DNA of 64,000 bases, from positions 202,435,232-202,499,231 of the forward strand of contig CM076990.1 in NCBI GenBank assembly GCA_039090855.1, given 5' to 3'. Under the pieces are notes generated by a model that worked only from the letters and a program-made list of their open reading frames with translations, was not told the origin of the DNA and made no database searches. This stretch comes from Macrothele yani. Lineage: Eukaryota > Arthropoda > Arachnida > Araneae > Macrothelidae. Positions 12,294-22,617 of this stretch are shown piece after piece. Numbering within the stretch: the first letter of the stretch is position 1; the number at the start of each line of letters is the position of its first letter. Both the position numbers and the translations under genes were made by a program.

Positions 12294-12700
12294 TTAATAC
12301 ACACAATTGACGTGGATTAGGAACATCAAACTGAAGTCATCGCTCTTTCCACGTTTATAAGCGAGTCACGGGAAAATTCTCATCGGCTGCCAACCGGGAA
12401 TCAAATCCATGGTTTTCCAGTTATGCGTCGGACATGCTACCACTGCATCACAGTGGCCTCGAATTCTCCAGACTCACATACGACTAACTGCCAAACCACA
12501 TGGCTGTTTGCCATGTGGGTTTTGCCATGTGGTTTGGCAGTTAGTCTTATATGAGTCTGGAGAATTTGAGGCCACTGTGGTGCAGTGGTAGCATGTCCAG
12601 CATGTAACTGGAAGACTCTGGGTTCGATTCCCGGTGGCGGCTGATGAGAATTTTTCTGTGACTCACTTATAAATGTGGAAAGAGCGATGACTTCTGTTTG
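12294..12700. mobile_element. inverted pair of tRNA-derived SINEs, family S2
   Basis: Two head-to-head SINE copies, arms about 12316-12505 and 12521-12700. The right copy reads on plus: A box GTGGTGCAGTGGTAGCAT, B box GGGTTCGATTCCC, then GGCGGCTGATGAGAATTTTTC and a GTGGAAAGAGCGATG core. The left copy is its diverged complement. Exact 13-bp repeats ATGACTTCCAGAA lie at 12281-12293 and 12701-12713. The 22 nt just inside the left repeat (12294-12315) have no match in the right arm. Confidence 0.75.
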
Positions 12701-12850
12701 ATGACTTCCAGAAAATGGTTTCAAGTGGAATACATTACCAAAAGACTGAGTTAATTGAATTTTCAATTCACCTAATTTAATTGGGTTTATATATAACATG
12801 CTACAACAAAATTTAATACTGTTTGTAAATTAAAAGCTATAATGCAAAAT

Positions 12851-13218
12851 ATAACTTACCCTACATTATTGTAGGAAACTATATCTCACTTTTCTGCATG
12901 TTTCCTTCAATTGTGAAAATGCCTCTCATACCCAAACACAATTCCAGCAAACTTTTTATAGAAATTATGAAACTATTATTCAAATACTTATGATTTCCCC
13001 TTTAAAATTCTTAAAAATGAATTGAAAGAATTGTAAATAGTGTATGATTTTAAAGGTTTTTAAAAATTTTAAAGGAGTAATTATAAGTGATTTAGTAATA
13101 GTATCATAATTTTTATAAAAAGTTTGTTGGAATTGTGTTTGGGTACACTTTTTCACAAGGGAAGTTTTCTTAGAAGTTTATTTATTATAGTTTCCAACAA
13201 TAAAGTAGGGTAAGTTAT
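12851..13218. repeat. foldback element, about 370 bp
   Basis: Long imperfect palindrome. Termini are ATAACTTACCCTAC and its complement, with internal arm matches such as CCCAAACACAATTCC to its complement. No coding capacity. Probably a MITE or foldback transposon. Confidence 0.75.
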
Positions 13219-13415
13219 ATTTTTATTTATAGTTTTTGACCTACAAATAATGTAAAACATTAGCAAAAGCACACTTTTCATCTGAAATACATAGCAAAGC
13301 CTATGAAAAAAGGTCAAACAGTACTGGAAATTATGAAAGATGCATTTCATGCTGCTAAAGGAAAACCCAGCCATTCTGTGAAAAACCATGTTGGATCAAT
13401 ATCCATGACAAACAT

Positions 13416-13589
13416 AGGTGTAGCCAATGGGAGGGGAGTGGGGGGGGGCTCCTCGGGTCCGGACCCCCTTTTGTTGAGGGTGCATTGAGTACGATTTTAA
13501 AGCAGTATATATGTAGATATGAGGCTTTCACCAATGAACAAAATCCACGGACACCCCCTCCCCTTAAGAAATTTCTGGCTGTGCCACGC
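13416..13589. mobile_element. short hAT-type MITE
   Basis: About 174 bp flanked by CAAACAT at 13409-13415 and 13590-13596. Termini resemble hAT ends: GGTGTAGCCAATGGGAGGGG on the left and a complement with a GCCAGAAATTTCTTAAGGGG-like end on the right. The interior is rich in G then C runs. Non-coding. Confidence 0.6.
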
Positions 13590-13596
13590 CAAACAT

Positions 13597-14308
13597 GCTT
13601 TTTAAAGATCAAGTACAACACCTCTATGCAGAGTGAATGGCTTCAGAACTATATGATCTGATGCTAATCGGACTGTCACTTGAAATAATTTGTAAACACA
13701 TCATCCAGTTTCAGGGACATATTTCTTGAGAAAGAACATTCAAGAGTTTTAAGGAAACCAAAATTTCTACAAAAATGTAATTGTCCACTGTCCCAAACAG
13801 GACAAAGAACATCTCAATCGACTTCCAAAAACAGCACTAAAGAATAAAAAAATAAAAATGGTACCAAGTTTTTCTAAAGATGGTGAACTAAACAGCATAT
13901 ACAGCTGGAGTTATACAAGATGCACTTAAAGTATACGGGAAGGTAGGTGTTCTGCTTTCCAGCTGATCCCTTAATTTATTTAACATGCAGTCTTCGTAAT
14001 TTTTTTTAATAAATGGAGCAGTGATAGGTGATGCTTTTATATAGGAAAAAGAATAATTCTATATCATATTTTTATTCTAGAGAAACAATAAATTTGTTTA
14101 ATCCCAACCAATTATTTTGGGCTTCAAAAATATAAAAAAAGGGAAGAAATTGCATGTAAGCAAAAATATGATACATACAACAAACAACAGAAACTATAAC
14201 TGCACTAGTTATGGTGAGAAAAGCAGCAGTTGCTGGGAAGTAATCAGATATTATTCCATGGTAAAATAATAATATCGCTTCATACATAACAGAGTAAAAT
14301 GCATGTAC
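13597..14308. other. intron, no feature seen
   Basis: Intronic, AT-rich. A weak coding-like stretch near 13610-13760 has stops and no recognised family. Confidence 0.45.
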
Positions 14309-14533
14309 CTTGTTAACACCACTGAATCACTTGCAGCAACCATTTCCCTCGGTGGATCTTGTATATCTAAATGGGAAAGGTCACTGTAGTTCTTATACTG
14401 GGCGTAAGACTGATGCTGAATCACAGTTTGGCTCGGGTAAGCCTGAGGTATATCACACTGGCTTACTGATGAAGAAACAGTATTCTGAGACTGTATCAGA
14501 GGACTAGAAGGAGCTATATCTCCTGTACTACGG
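14309..14533 (-). CDS. coding exon of Pez/PTPN14/21-like phosphatase linker
   Basis: Internal exon, 225 nt. The acceptor tctttatttcag lies before 14533 and the donor AACAAG|gtacatg after 14309. One base (C) completes the AG carried from the exon at 22617-22218 (Ser). Then 74 codons are open without a stop: RSTGDIAPSSPLIQSQNTV at the start and REMVAASDSVVLT at the end, leaving AG for the next exon. It is Ser/Gln/Tyr-rich and low complexity, with no domain, as expected of a disordered linker. Splice phases agree with both neighbours, which is the main evidence. No initiator Met is needed because it is internal. Confidence 0.68.
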
Positions 14534-15057
14534 CTGAAATAAAGAGAAGAAAACAGTCATTAGTACAAGAAAAAGAAACTACAAAACTTAACAAATTAAA
14601 AATGAATGCATTTTCAAACAGTTAAGCAACAGGTGGATATTTTTTTCTGTCTCTGTGCTATGAGTAAATTTACTTTTCTCACACAATTTCATGGTCTCCA
14701 AATATCTGCCAAGCATGGCTGTAAATGAGAAGTGTCTACTTTTAAATCCGTATAAATTAATTTTTGCCAGGAATCGAAAGAGTGTGTTCTTAAAAGCTCT
14801 TTTGATTGCTAGCAAAAATTAAAACACTTAAAAGCTCCTTACTTCTTGTTGGAATCGCATCTTTTTAGAGTGGACAATTCTTTATGGGTGATAGAACTTG
14901 AAGGATATATACTGAACACAGGCAAGAAAATGAAACTAGCTCCAGTTTTTCACTGGTACCTCAAAAAAACCCATTAGTAACATAAGGTATTAACAGTTGC
15001 TAATCCTTAATTTAGACCAACTGGTTACGTGGAAGAGAGAGAACTGTAACTCAAGAA

Positions 15058-15145
15058 CTACTTACAGCCAATCTCTCAAGTGGGGTTCAAATCCATGCCC
15101 TCATTTGAAGGTCAGCACTTTAACCATTTGTCCCCAACGAGTGAT
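15058..15145 (-). repeat. decayed tRNA-like SINE remnant
   Basis: On minus it reads GGGGACAAATGGTTAAAGTGC, then GGATTTGAACCCC. This resembles the A and B boxes of a tRNA, spaced as in a tRNA-derived SINE. No cloverleaf or tail was confirmed. Confidence 0.4.
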
Positions 15146-15753
15146 AAATCTTCAATAATGCAACAGCTATGATGGCATACCATTATGCTGTAAGTGTCTT
15201 TTCTCTTTGCAATTGAAAAATGACACCATAAAAGACAGGCCTCTCACTTATCTTCAGTAGTCTTGGGCTTCATTGTTTTGTTTTTCTTTGCCTGTATCCA
15301 GTTGTTTATTCTAATAAAAGTCTGCTTTCCTGTAGGTATGGGTATATTGTATACACTGAAAAAAATTTTGAGTGCACTATCGAAAATTTTCTGTATTTGT
15401 AAGTTGATAGTTTATCTCTTTTAAAAATTGGTATTAGTTTAAAAATACAATGTTAATAAAACTCTAAAAACCTAAGAATTATTCAAGTTGATATTAAAAA
15501 TATTCCTCCACAGTTCCAGAATGTCACTACTGTGACATATTGTAGATAATTATATCATTGTTATATCATTTATATCGTAATCGTATTATCTGTCTTTAAG
15601 CTGTAATTGCGTAGTAAATAAGGTGTGCTTGGAAGTCGACGAGTGACTAAGTAAAGTGTATATGCTAGAATTATACTCTAATAAAGTGCATATTAAAATA
15701 CTAGTACTAGTGAGTAGCTAATAGCAATACATATAATAATACGTGGTGTCAGG
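15146..15753. other. probable Gypsy leader/LTR end, otherwise unassigned
   Basis: The last 200 nt precede a gag start and end in acgtggtgtcaggatgg, where a primer binding site would be expected between LTR and gag. No second LTR is available for comparison, so the LTR boundary is not set. 15146-15530 shows nothing. Confidence 0.35.
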
Positions 15754-17514
15754 ATGGACAAATTTAACCCACCCGGAATTCTGAAATTAGAAGGAAATAC
15801 AAGCAAAAATTGGTGCCGATGGAAGTCGCAATTCCAGTTCTAGACGAGTGCTATAGAAACAGAAACAAAACCGGAAAAGGTAAAAAGTTCAATATTTCTA
15901 CATTGTATAGGGGAGAATGCCCAAGATGTTTATCATTCATTCGGTATAACAGAAGAAGAACAAAATAATTCACAAGTACTATTTGAAAAGTTTGAAAGTT
16001 ATTGTAACCCAAAACAGAATGTTACTTATGAACGTTATAAATTTAATTGTTGCAGCCAAAAACAAGGTGTTCCATTTAACGATTATCTAACAGAATTAAA
16101 AGTTATGGCATCAACTTGTGAATTTGGGCAACTTAAAGATTCTTTAATAAGAGACAGAATTGTATGTAGCATATATTCGGAAGAATTAAGAGAATGCTTG
16201 CTAAGAGAATCGGATTTAACTTTGGAAAAAGCAATTGATGTGTGTCAGGCTAGTGAAATAAAAAAATAAAAAGTAAAAAGCATGCATGACAACAATGAAA
16301 TTGTTAAAGCCATTAAAAAGGACTTTAAAAAAGGTAACACAGTTAATTCCAAATATAAAGTAAAAGAAACTGAACAAAAATGAACATATAGTAAATCGCA
16401 TTTTGGACTTACCGTTAATTTGGTGAAGATTCCGAGTTGAACACTTCCAGCACGTGGATCCTGGTTTTTTTCCCGTATTTCCGTTATGTAGATGCGGCAT
16501 GGGGGGGGGGGGGGGGTCATTCAGTTGCTGGTCCACTTCAGTTTTTTCACCCGTTGGTTTTTAATTGGTCTCATTACTAAATGATTTTTTCCTTTGCTGC
16601 TTCCACATATATAATATGTATAGAAGTATATGTGGAAGCAGGAAAGGAAATAATTCATTTAGTAACGAGACCAATTAAAAACTAACGGGTGAAAAAACTA
16701 AAGTAGACCATCAACTGAATGACCCCCCCCCCCCTGCCGCATCTACATAACGGAAATACAAGAAAAACCAGGATCCACGTGCTGGAAGTGTTCAACTTGG
16801 AATCTTCACCAAATTAACGGTAAGTCCAAAATGCAATTGCATTAATGCACGTCAAAAAATTTATCTTCAATAGCGGACTTTTACTAAAGAAATCCAATAT
16901 TAGAAGTACTTGAAAATATATCTTGTAGCAAATGTGGCAAGCAGCACAAATTTATAGATTGCCCTGAATTTGTACAAAATGTCATAATTGTGCAAAAATG
17001 AACCATTTTGTGAAAATGTGCAGAAACAAGAAACTGCAGGAAATAGCTAGTTCTAGCAGTAATATACTGGAAAATGAATTTGTATTAGATTCTGTTAGCA
17101 AAGGAGTTCATTTGAAAGAATGGAACGTTAATATGGAAATAAATAAAGAAATTATTCCTTGCAACATAGATACTGGAGCACAAGTCAATGTAATGTCATT
17201 ATCATGTATAAAGAAATGGAATACAGAAGTAAATAAAATCAAGCCCACAAATGTTAAATTAACAGGATATGGAGGCAATAAAATAGAAACTTTGGAGGAA
17301 ATTTATTTTCAACCAAGATACAAAGGAACATGTAAAGACACAGATTTTTATATTACTAAAAGTAACAGTGATAAACCACTGATAGGTTTGCCTACATGTG
17401 AAGACTTTGCAATTGTTAAACTAACTGCAGAAATAAAACAAGAACATACTTATAACATAGAGAGAATAGTAGACAAAAACAAAGAAGTTTTTGAAGGTCT
17501 TGGCTGCATTCCTA
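15754..17514 (+). pseudogene. Gypsy-type LTR retrotransposon gag-protease fragment
   Basis: Gag starts at ATG 15754 (MDKFNPPGILKLEGNTSKNW). It has a stop near 15842, the capsid-like ENAQDVYHSFG and FEKFESYCNPKQN blocks, and ends near 16268. A foldback (16398-16834) interrupts it. Zinc-knuckle sequences follow: CGKQHKF near 16930, then CHNCAKMNHFVKMC near 16977-17020. An aspartic protease follows with DTGAQVNVMS at about 17168, continuing to GLPTCEDFAIVKL and VFEGLGCIP. Sequence stops matching at 17514, where a LINE tail joins, so RT and integrase are absent. Confidence 0.85.
16398..16834. repeat. 437-bp foldback with G-run and C-run arms
   Basis: Near-perfect palindrome inserted in the Gypsy fragment. 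Outer ends are GCATTTTGGACTTACCG and its complement. The arms carry a G run (about 17-18) at 16501-16518 and a matching C run (about 12) near 16723-16735, with the centre near 16616. Non-coding MITE/foldback. No clear target duplication. Confidence 0.8.
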
Positions 17515-17625
17515 CATACATATATACATATCACTAAGCTGTTCTCTGAGATTCAGAGGTTAGCTCCAAAAAGAAATACAAACAACCAGATATTTTTACT
17601 TACTGTTGTCGTATCAAACTTCTCC
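17515..17625 (-). mobile_element. RTE-A 3' tail fragment A4
   Basis: About 110 bp matching the last part of RTE-A on minus (ggagaagtttgatacgacaac through aatctcagagaacagctt to an atgtata-type tail). It abuts the Gypsy fragment on one side and SINE sequence on the other. Confidence 0.75.
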
Positions 17626-18262
17626 AAGGTGAAAATCCTCCAAATACATGACATCAGTAAATAAATAAATACATCGCTCTTTCCACGTTCCAGAAACACA
17701 TAGCAACCGAAAAACTATTTTCAGCCACCGCCGTGGAATCGAACCACAGAACTCTCGATATCTAGCCAAGCGCGTTAACTTTACACCACGGTGGCCAACA
17801 ATCCACGGTGCTACGTGTATTTTTAAGTCAGCTTCTGACATAAATCCGTAAGATGGGCTCAGCTACTGAGACTTCTCCATCTGGTGGGCATTAACGGCAC
17901 TGGCTATATATATTATAACAGATAAATCCAAAGGGCGAGATCCAAGGTGAAAATCCTCCAAATACGTGGCGCATCAGTAAATAAATAAATGCATCGCTCT
18001 TTCCACATTCCAGAAACACATAGCAACCGAAAAATTGTTTTCAGCCGCCGCCGTGGAATCGAACCACGGATCTCCTGATATCTGGCCGAGCACGTTAAGC
18101 TTTACACCACGGTGGCCAACAATCCACGGTGCTATATGTATTTTAAAGTCAGCTTCTGACATCGTAAATCCGTAAGACGGGCTCAGCTACTGAGACGTCT
18201 CCATCTGGTGCTGTTAATGCCCACCATTAACAGCACCAGATGGAGACGTCTCAGTAGCTGAA
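17626..18262 (-). mobile_element. tandem dimer of tRNA-derived SINE, family S3, with snap-back end
   Basis: Two head-to-tail copies on minus (about 18222-17946 and 17945-17626). Each unit runs from a CACCAGATGGAGACGTCTCAG head through A box CACCGTGGTGTAAAGTTAAC and B box GTGGTTCGATTCC. It then passes through GGCGGTGGCTGAAAA and a GTGGAAAGAGCGATG core to GGAGGATTTTCACCTTGG. The unit joint (gggcgagatcc, then an AT-rich tract, then ggcactggc-type sequence) recurs at 48105-48785. At 18223-18262 a short inverted copy of the head makes a hairpin. Confidence 0.8.
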
Positions 18263-20358
18263 AATCTTCTTTCTTTCATCTGATCTATTGTTTTCCATAC
18301 AGGTTCCATTGACTTTGAATAGCTTTGATAAATTTAATTTGCATCAGAACAGATTCAAAAGACGTGCTTATTACACCCGAAAATTTGGTGTCATCTTTCT
18401 TGTTGAGTTCTACAGTTGGTTTGGGCTTCTGGTGCGGGAGTTTTATGTCTTCAGTTCCTTCTTTATTTGACAGAATGAGTAATTTTTTTATCCATACTGC
18501 GGCAATGATACGTGGTCTAAGAACCTCTATTTGACTTAAAAACCTATTATCTCACTGACGTTCATATATACTTTACATTTAAAACCTATTATGTTCTCAC
18601 TGCAGGGGGTAAAGTGCTTAAAATACATAACTAATAAATTAGCAAAAGTTTGTTCTATGGAAAAGTTAGAATTTAGCTTACAAGTTATTTTTATTTATTT
18701 ATTTTTTATTTTTATTTTTTTTGATGAATTGGCTTTTGAATGCACAAAGAAAGTAGTGTGAAATTGCTTTTACTTGAAAAGCATTTAAAAAAATATTGAA
18801 TATTGCATGAACTTACACTGTTAATGAAAAAAATTTAATGATTTGAATGGTTTAACTGACAAGATGATATTGGAATAAAACAGCTGAAAATGATATAATG
18901 TGCAATAACTTGACGTTCCACTTTTTCAAAATTCTAACCACAAAACAAAATTACCACCTACACACTCCATGTTTATTATACAATCACTGTAGTTATCACT
19001 AGAGGTCTGCACAGGCCTGGCCTAGCCTGTAAAAAGCCCAAGCTTGACTTAGCTCCTTTTTTCAAAATTCTAATCACAAACAAGATTATCAATGAAAGAT
19101 TCCATGATTTGTTTTAATTCTGTGTATTAATGAAATCATGGCAAAATCCTAGTGATGAGATATCTTAAAAAGTTGTATGTGTCTAACAGACACATACAAA
19201 ATCTCTCACATCAACAGCACTTTGTAAAGCAGAAATAGGAGGAAATTATACACATCAAACCATCTTAACAACCATCCACAGCAAATCTCTGTGTGTATAT
19301 TAATATGCTCTGTTTTTAGCAACATCCATACTGGTAACACTTACAGAAAGTATTTAGGACTTAAAATGATAGGTTTGAACTTACCTATCTTATAAACATA
19401 TTTTGTATGTTTGAGCTCTTAAGTCGACCTCTCCCTCAGTAAATCTTTACCTTTGAACTTAAGACTAAAAACGACAATATTTACACATTAAAATTAAATA
19501 AAAATACTATCAAATCAAATTTTAATATGTTAAACAAGAAGGGCTAAAAATACTTTGAATGATGACAAACACAAATGCTACTAATTTTGAAAAATAAAAA
19601 TAAGTTCAAAGCCAAGGGAAAGGCCAACCACAAACCTGGTTACAACCTGCGAGTACTTTTGGTGACACGAGTTATCCTCTTCGGGCAGAAGCAGCTCAGT
19701 CTGCAGAAACTGCTCCGTCTCTTCATATTCAGAGTGAGCTCTTTTCGACTAAGTGCATGGTCATCATCTCCATTACGCATGTCCTGTCATGCATCAATAG
19801 AAGATGGTAATGCACTGCCATCTATTAATCGATATCACTTTTAAGATTAATTAATATTTTCTTTAAGTAACTTTAATTTTGTGTTAATTTTTTTTCTCCT
19901 CTATCTCTTTTGATATTCTCTCTCACTATTTATCAATGACTTCCATGCATTATCTAGAATCATCAGGTTGTGTACATTGCAAAATTTATCTTTTTTTCTT
20001 TTCAATTAAAATGCTTTCGAAAATTCTTAGTTCTCTTGTCTGTATGGGAAATTAATAGTTTTATATCTCCTGATTATTATTTATACAATGTTGGTTCAGA
20101 GCTGTTTTTTTCTTCTTTCCTATTCCAATTTTTCAAAATGGAATATATTTTTTTAAAATAAAAATGCATAATATATTTCTACATGTGTTTAAGCATGATA
20201 CCTACTTTTTTAAAAGTCAGATTGGAAAAATCTTTTTCCAGTGGATAGCTGAAGCTACAGGGCAAGTTTCCATACATTTCTTGCTCGCCATGATATACAC
20301 TTTATCCACTATGTTGTACGATTATATGATTTTTTTTTAATAAGGTGGCAGAAATGTA
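18263..20358. other. intron, mostly featureless
   Basis: AT-rich intronic DNA between the exons at 14533 and 22218. No transposon domain recognised except a coding-like fragment at 19655-19835, listed separately. Confidence 0.5.
19655..19835 (-). pseudogene. orphan coding-like fragment, unknown origin
   Basis: One minus frame reads RLIDGSALPSSIDA, a TGA, QDMRNGDDDHALSRKELTL, then a basic Cys-rich stretch with RRSSFCRLSCFCPKR, and stops soon after. Composition is richer in G and C than the surroundings and looks protein-like. It could be a processed pseudogene piece or a captured exon. I do not recognise a family, and an in-frame stop argues against a working exon. Confidence 0.3.
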
Positions 20359-20600
20359 CACTATATTGACAAAAGTCACTGGACACCCTTTCAAAAGCAA
20401 ATGAACAGATGTGCTGCGTTGTTAAGACGTGTGGTACAGCCCCAAATGTTACCGCGATCATATCGCACTGTGAAGTTGAGTGAAAATGTCGCGGCGAGAA
20501 AGAACAGACTTTGAGAAAGGAAAGATTGTTGGGTGTTATATTAGTGGGTTCTCCATAAAAGAAACTGAGAGGCATATAAACATACCCAAGTCAACTGTTT
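20359..20600 (+). mobile_element. Tc1-type transposon 5' fragment
   Basis: A TA at 20357-20358 precedes a Tc1-like terminal sequence, CACTATATTGACAAAAGTCA. From ATG 20486 the start of a transposase reads MSRRERTDFEKGKIVGCYIS, then GFSIKETERHINIPKSTVF, a helix-turn-helix as in Tc1 N-termini. It is cut at about 20600 by Penelope sequence. Confidence 0.75.
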
Positions 20601-21391
20601 TTGGATGAACTTGAAGACTTGACAAAAAGGTATAGTGATATTTATCCATCGATTGAATTGACAGTAGAACAAGAACATAACAATACATTGGCATTTTTGG
20701 ATATTATGATAATCAAAACAAATGATAATATGCAATACAGAGTGCATAGAAAATCATCATATATTCCTGTGTTAATACCATTTCAGTCACTGCACCCGTT
20801 AACACATAAAAGAAATAGTGTTAAAACACTAATTAAAAGAAGTTTAACACACTCATCAATGGAATAATATAAAAAAGAAGAAATTGAATATATTGAAAAA
20901 ATTGCACATGATTTTGGTTACCCTAAACAAGTATTAAAGAAATGGATTTATGAAGTAACTCAGGCTAATAATAAAGGCAAGACTGACAAAAAAACTATTA
21001 AAATATGTTGGTGCAATACCATATGTTGAAGGAGCGTCCAGCTGAAATTAATAAAATATGTGGCAGATATGATATACAAGTAGGAAATCAGGTACAGACT
21101 ATAAAACATTTAGTAATAAAAAATGAAAAAATCAGCCAGTTGGATAGAGCAGGAGTTTATGAAATTCCTATAAACCAACAACCACCTGTGTCATATATAG
21201 GCAGCACCAAGAACAAATTAAAATACAGATTGAACCAGCATATAAGTAATTGGAATAAAAAAGAAGCTAAGACCGCATTAACCCAATACTGTCTGGAAAA
21301 TCATCATTATCCAAGGTTTGAAGATATTAAAATTATTAAGAGCTGTAAAAACGAAAGGCAGTTGCGAATTGAATTGCAGAATCAATATTAA
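20601..21391 (+). pseudogene. Penelope RT C-terminus plus GIY-YIG endonuclease, broken
   Basis: LTKRYSDIYPSIELTVEQEH near 20616 and LAFLDIMIIK near 20690 correspond to the FLD-type block after the RT core. A stop at about 20865 is followed by a frame change near 21005. The second ORF (21005-21391) contains GVYEIPIN, then SYIGSTKNKLKYRLNQH, matching the GIY-YIG nuclease core with its R-x3-H helix, and ends at RQLRIELQNQY. In PLEs this nuclease nicks the target for reverse transcription. Dead because of the stop and frameshift. Confidence 0.85.
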
Positions 21392-21616
21392 TCGAAAAAA
21401 ACATATCAAGATTATGCAACATTAATGAGCCTAGCAACTTAAGTGAACAATGGAAGGCTTTAATAAAAATAGAGCAACAGCTAAGAGAGAACAAAAGAAA
21501 AAAGAGCAACGACAATAGATGGCGCCAGAGACGCAGAGATGCAGAGATTGCAACTGAGACCCGAGCCTCAATAAATCAGCTCACTTGAGCTGTGGTAGGC
21601 GGGTGAGACACAGCTG

Positions 21617-21655
21617 CCTCCTGAGGATGACAGTGCCTGTTGAAGGCGCTAGAGG
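21617..21655 (+). ncRNA. hammerhead ribozyme motif, PLE3
   Basis: Parts in order: stem I strand CCTC (21617-21620), core CTGAGGA (21621-21627), one T, stem II GACAG/CTGTT around loop TGC (29-33 with 37-41 of 216xx), core GAA (21642-21644), short self-complementary stem III GGCGCT, then A (predicted cleavage after 21651), then stem I strand GAGG (21652-21655) pairing with CCTC. It lies about 225 nt after the GIY-YIG stop. PLEs are known to carry such motifs in their terminal repeats. One extra T next to stem II and G at position 15.1 are non-canonical. Confidence 0.65.
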
Positions 21656-21860
21656 GTTGTGTATGAAGAAGTTGGCACATGCAATAGGGTTAACACGGAG
21701 TTTGAAACGGATTGAGCACTTTTTTCATCACAGTTGACAAATGGTTTAACTGCCTGGGAATGTAGATAGTGTAAATATGTACATTGCGTTTTTAACGGAA
21801 TGTATGAATGAGTGGCATAGTGTGTGTATGTGTGAGGTTTTTATCATGATGATGAGCTAT

Positions 21861-22217
21861 GGTTACGTTTTATATGGCAGAAAGAAACCTGCGTGTGTTG
21901 TCCAGTAAATTAAAAAAAAAAAAAAAAGAGATAGTACGATGTTTCATCCCCGGAAGAAGCAAAGTCATAGGCAAAGAGTCAGTTCAACCTCAGAAAGCCA
22001 ACAACAATATAATTGACGTGCTTGAAGTGTTACAAGACAAAAAAATTAAAAAGATCTTTCGGGTAAGTGAATGGTTGTTTTTATAGTATATCATTAATGA
22101 ATTGCACGTAAATATATGCACTTTGCTGGTGATTGATACCTAAAAAGGGCAAATATTATGATACATAACAAACGTAAACATATTTGCAAGATGCATGCAA
22201 ACATATAGTAACTATAC
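21861..22217. other. intron, no feature seen
   Basis: Contains an A-run and ordinary AT-rich sequence between the Penelope tail and the exon donor. Confidence 0.45.
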
Positions 22218-22617
22218 CTTTGAATTCCATACTTCAGTCTAACAGCAGTTTCATAATCTGGTGCTTGCCGATACAATGGTAAAGCCATACACCTAATATC
22301 TACACTTGAGTTATTTTTTTGTTCAAAGGGATGTTGAAATGCATGCTGTGGATAATATGGGGATGCTGATACATCTGTTTGACTTAGATGAGATGATGAT
22401 GATGTTGGATAAAGAGCACAGTGGGACACTGGTGAAGTAGTCATGTGAAGGGCCTGTGAAGAATGGCCAACAGATGATGCATGAGACAACTGTTGCTGAG
22501 ATGAGTGAACAGACAATGGATCTGACAGCTCTCCTTCCACCATCATTTGCCCATAGGCTGTGTTGGATGCCATGCGTTCACTATATGCTCCTTCAGTGTG
22601 ATAAACCCCTAAACCAT
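22218..22617 (-). CDS. 400-nt coding exon of Pez/PTPN14/21-like phosphatase linker
   Basis: The acceptor ttactttctttcag lies before 22617 and the donor CAAAG|gtatag after 22218. Two bases (AT) join the G left by the exon at 61841-61793 to make Asp. Then GLGVYHTEGAYSERMASNTA runs into a Ser/His/Gln-rich stretch (SVHSSQQQLSHASSVGHSS). The exon ends with ALPLYRQAPDYETAVRLKYG and leaves AG. The YR-APDYET motif is what I recall from the PTPN14/PTPN21 linker, lying N-terminal to the PPxY/STPDL block. That is the order seen here. Expected role: scaffold segment between FERM and phosphatase domains at cell junctions. The Met inside is not needed as a start. Confidence 0.72.

Larger units (their letters stand above)
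20601..21860 (+). mobile_element. Penelope-like element fragment PLE3 with GIY-YIG domain
   Basis: 5'-truncated element. Coding at 20601-21391 is followed by a tail that holds a hammerhead motif at 21617-21655 and about 200 nt of leader-like sequence after it. The 3' limit is approximate. It interrupts the Tc1 fragment. Confidence 0.75.

Noticed and set aside
12545..12650. tRNA gene
   Set aside because: A and B boxes present but embedded in a repeated SINE with inverted partner and target duplication; no separate tRNA gene supported. The same holds for 6345-6425 and 62430-62509.
14310..14507. 65-codon plus-strand ORF
   Set aside because: Antisense of the exon at 14309-14533. The exon reading has splice sites and phase agreement.
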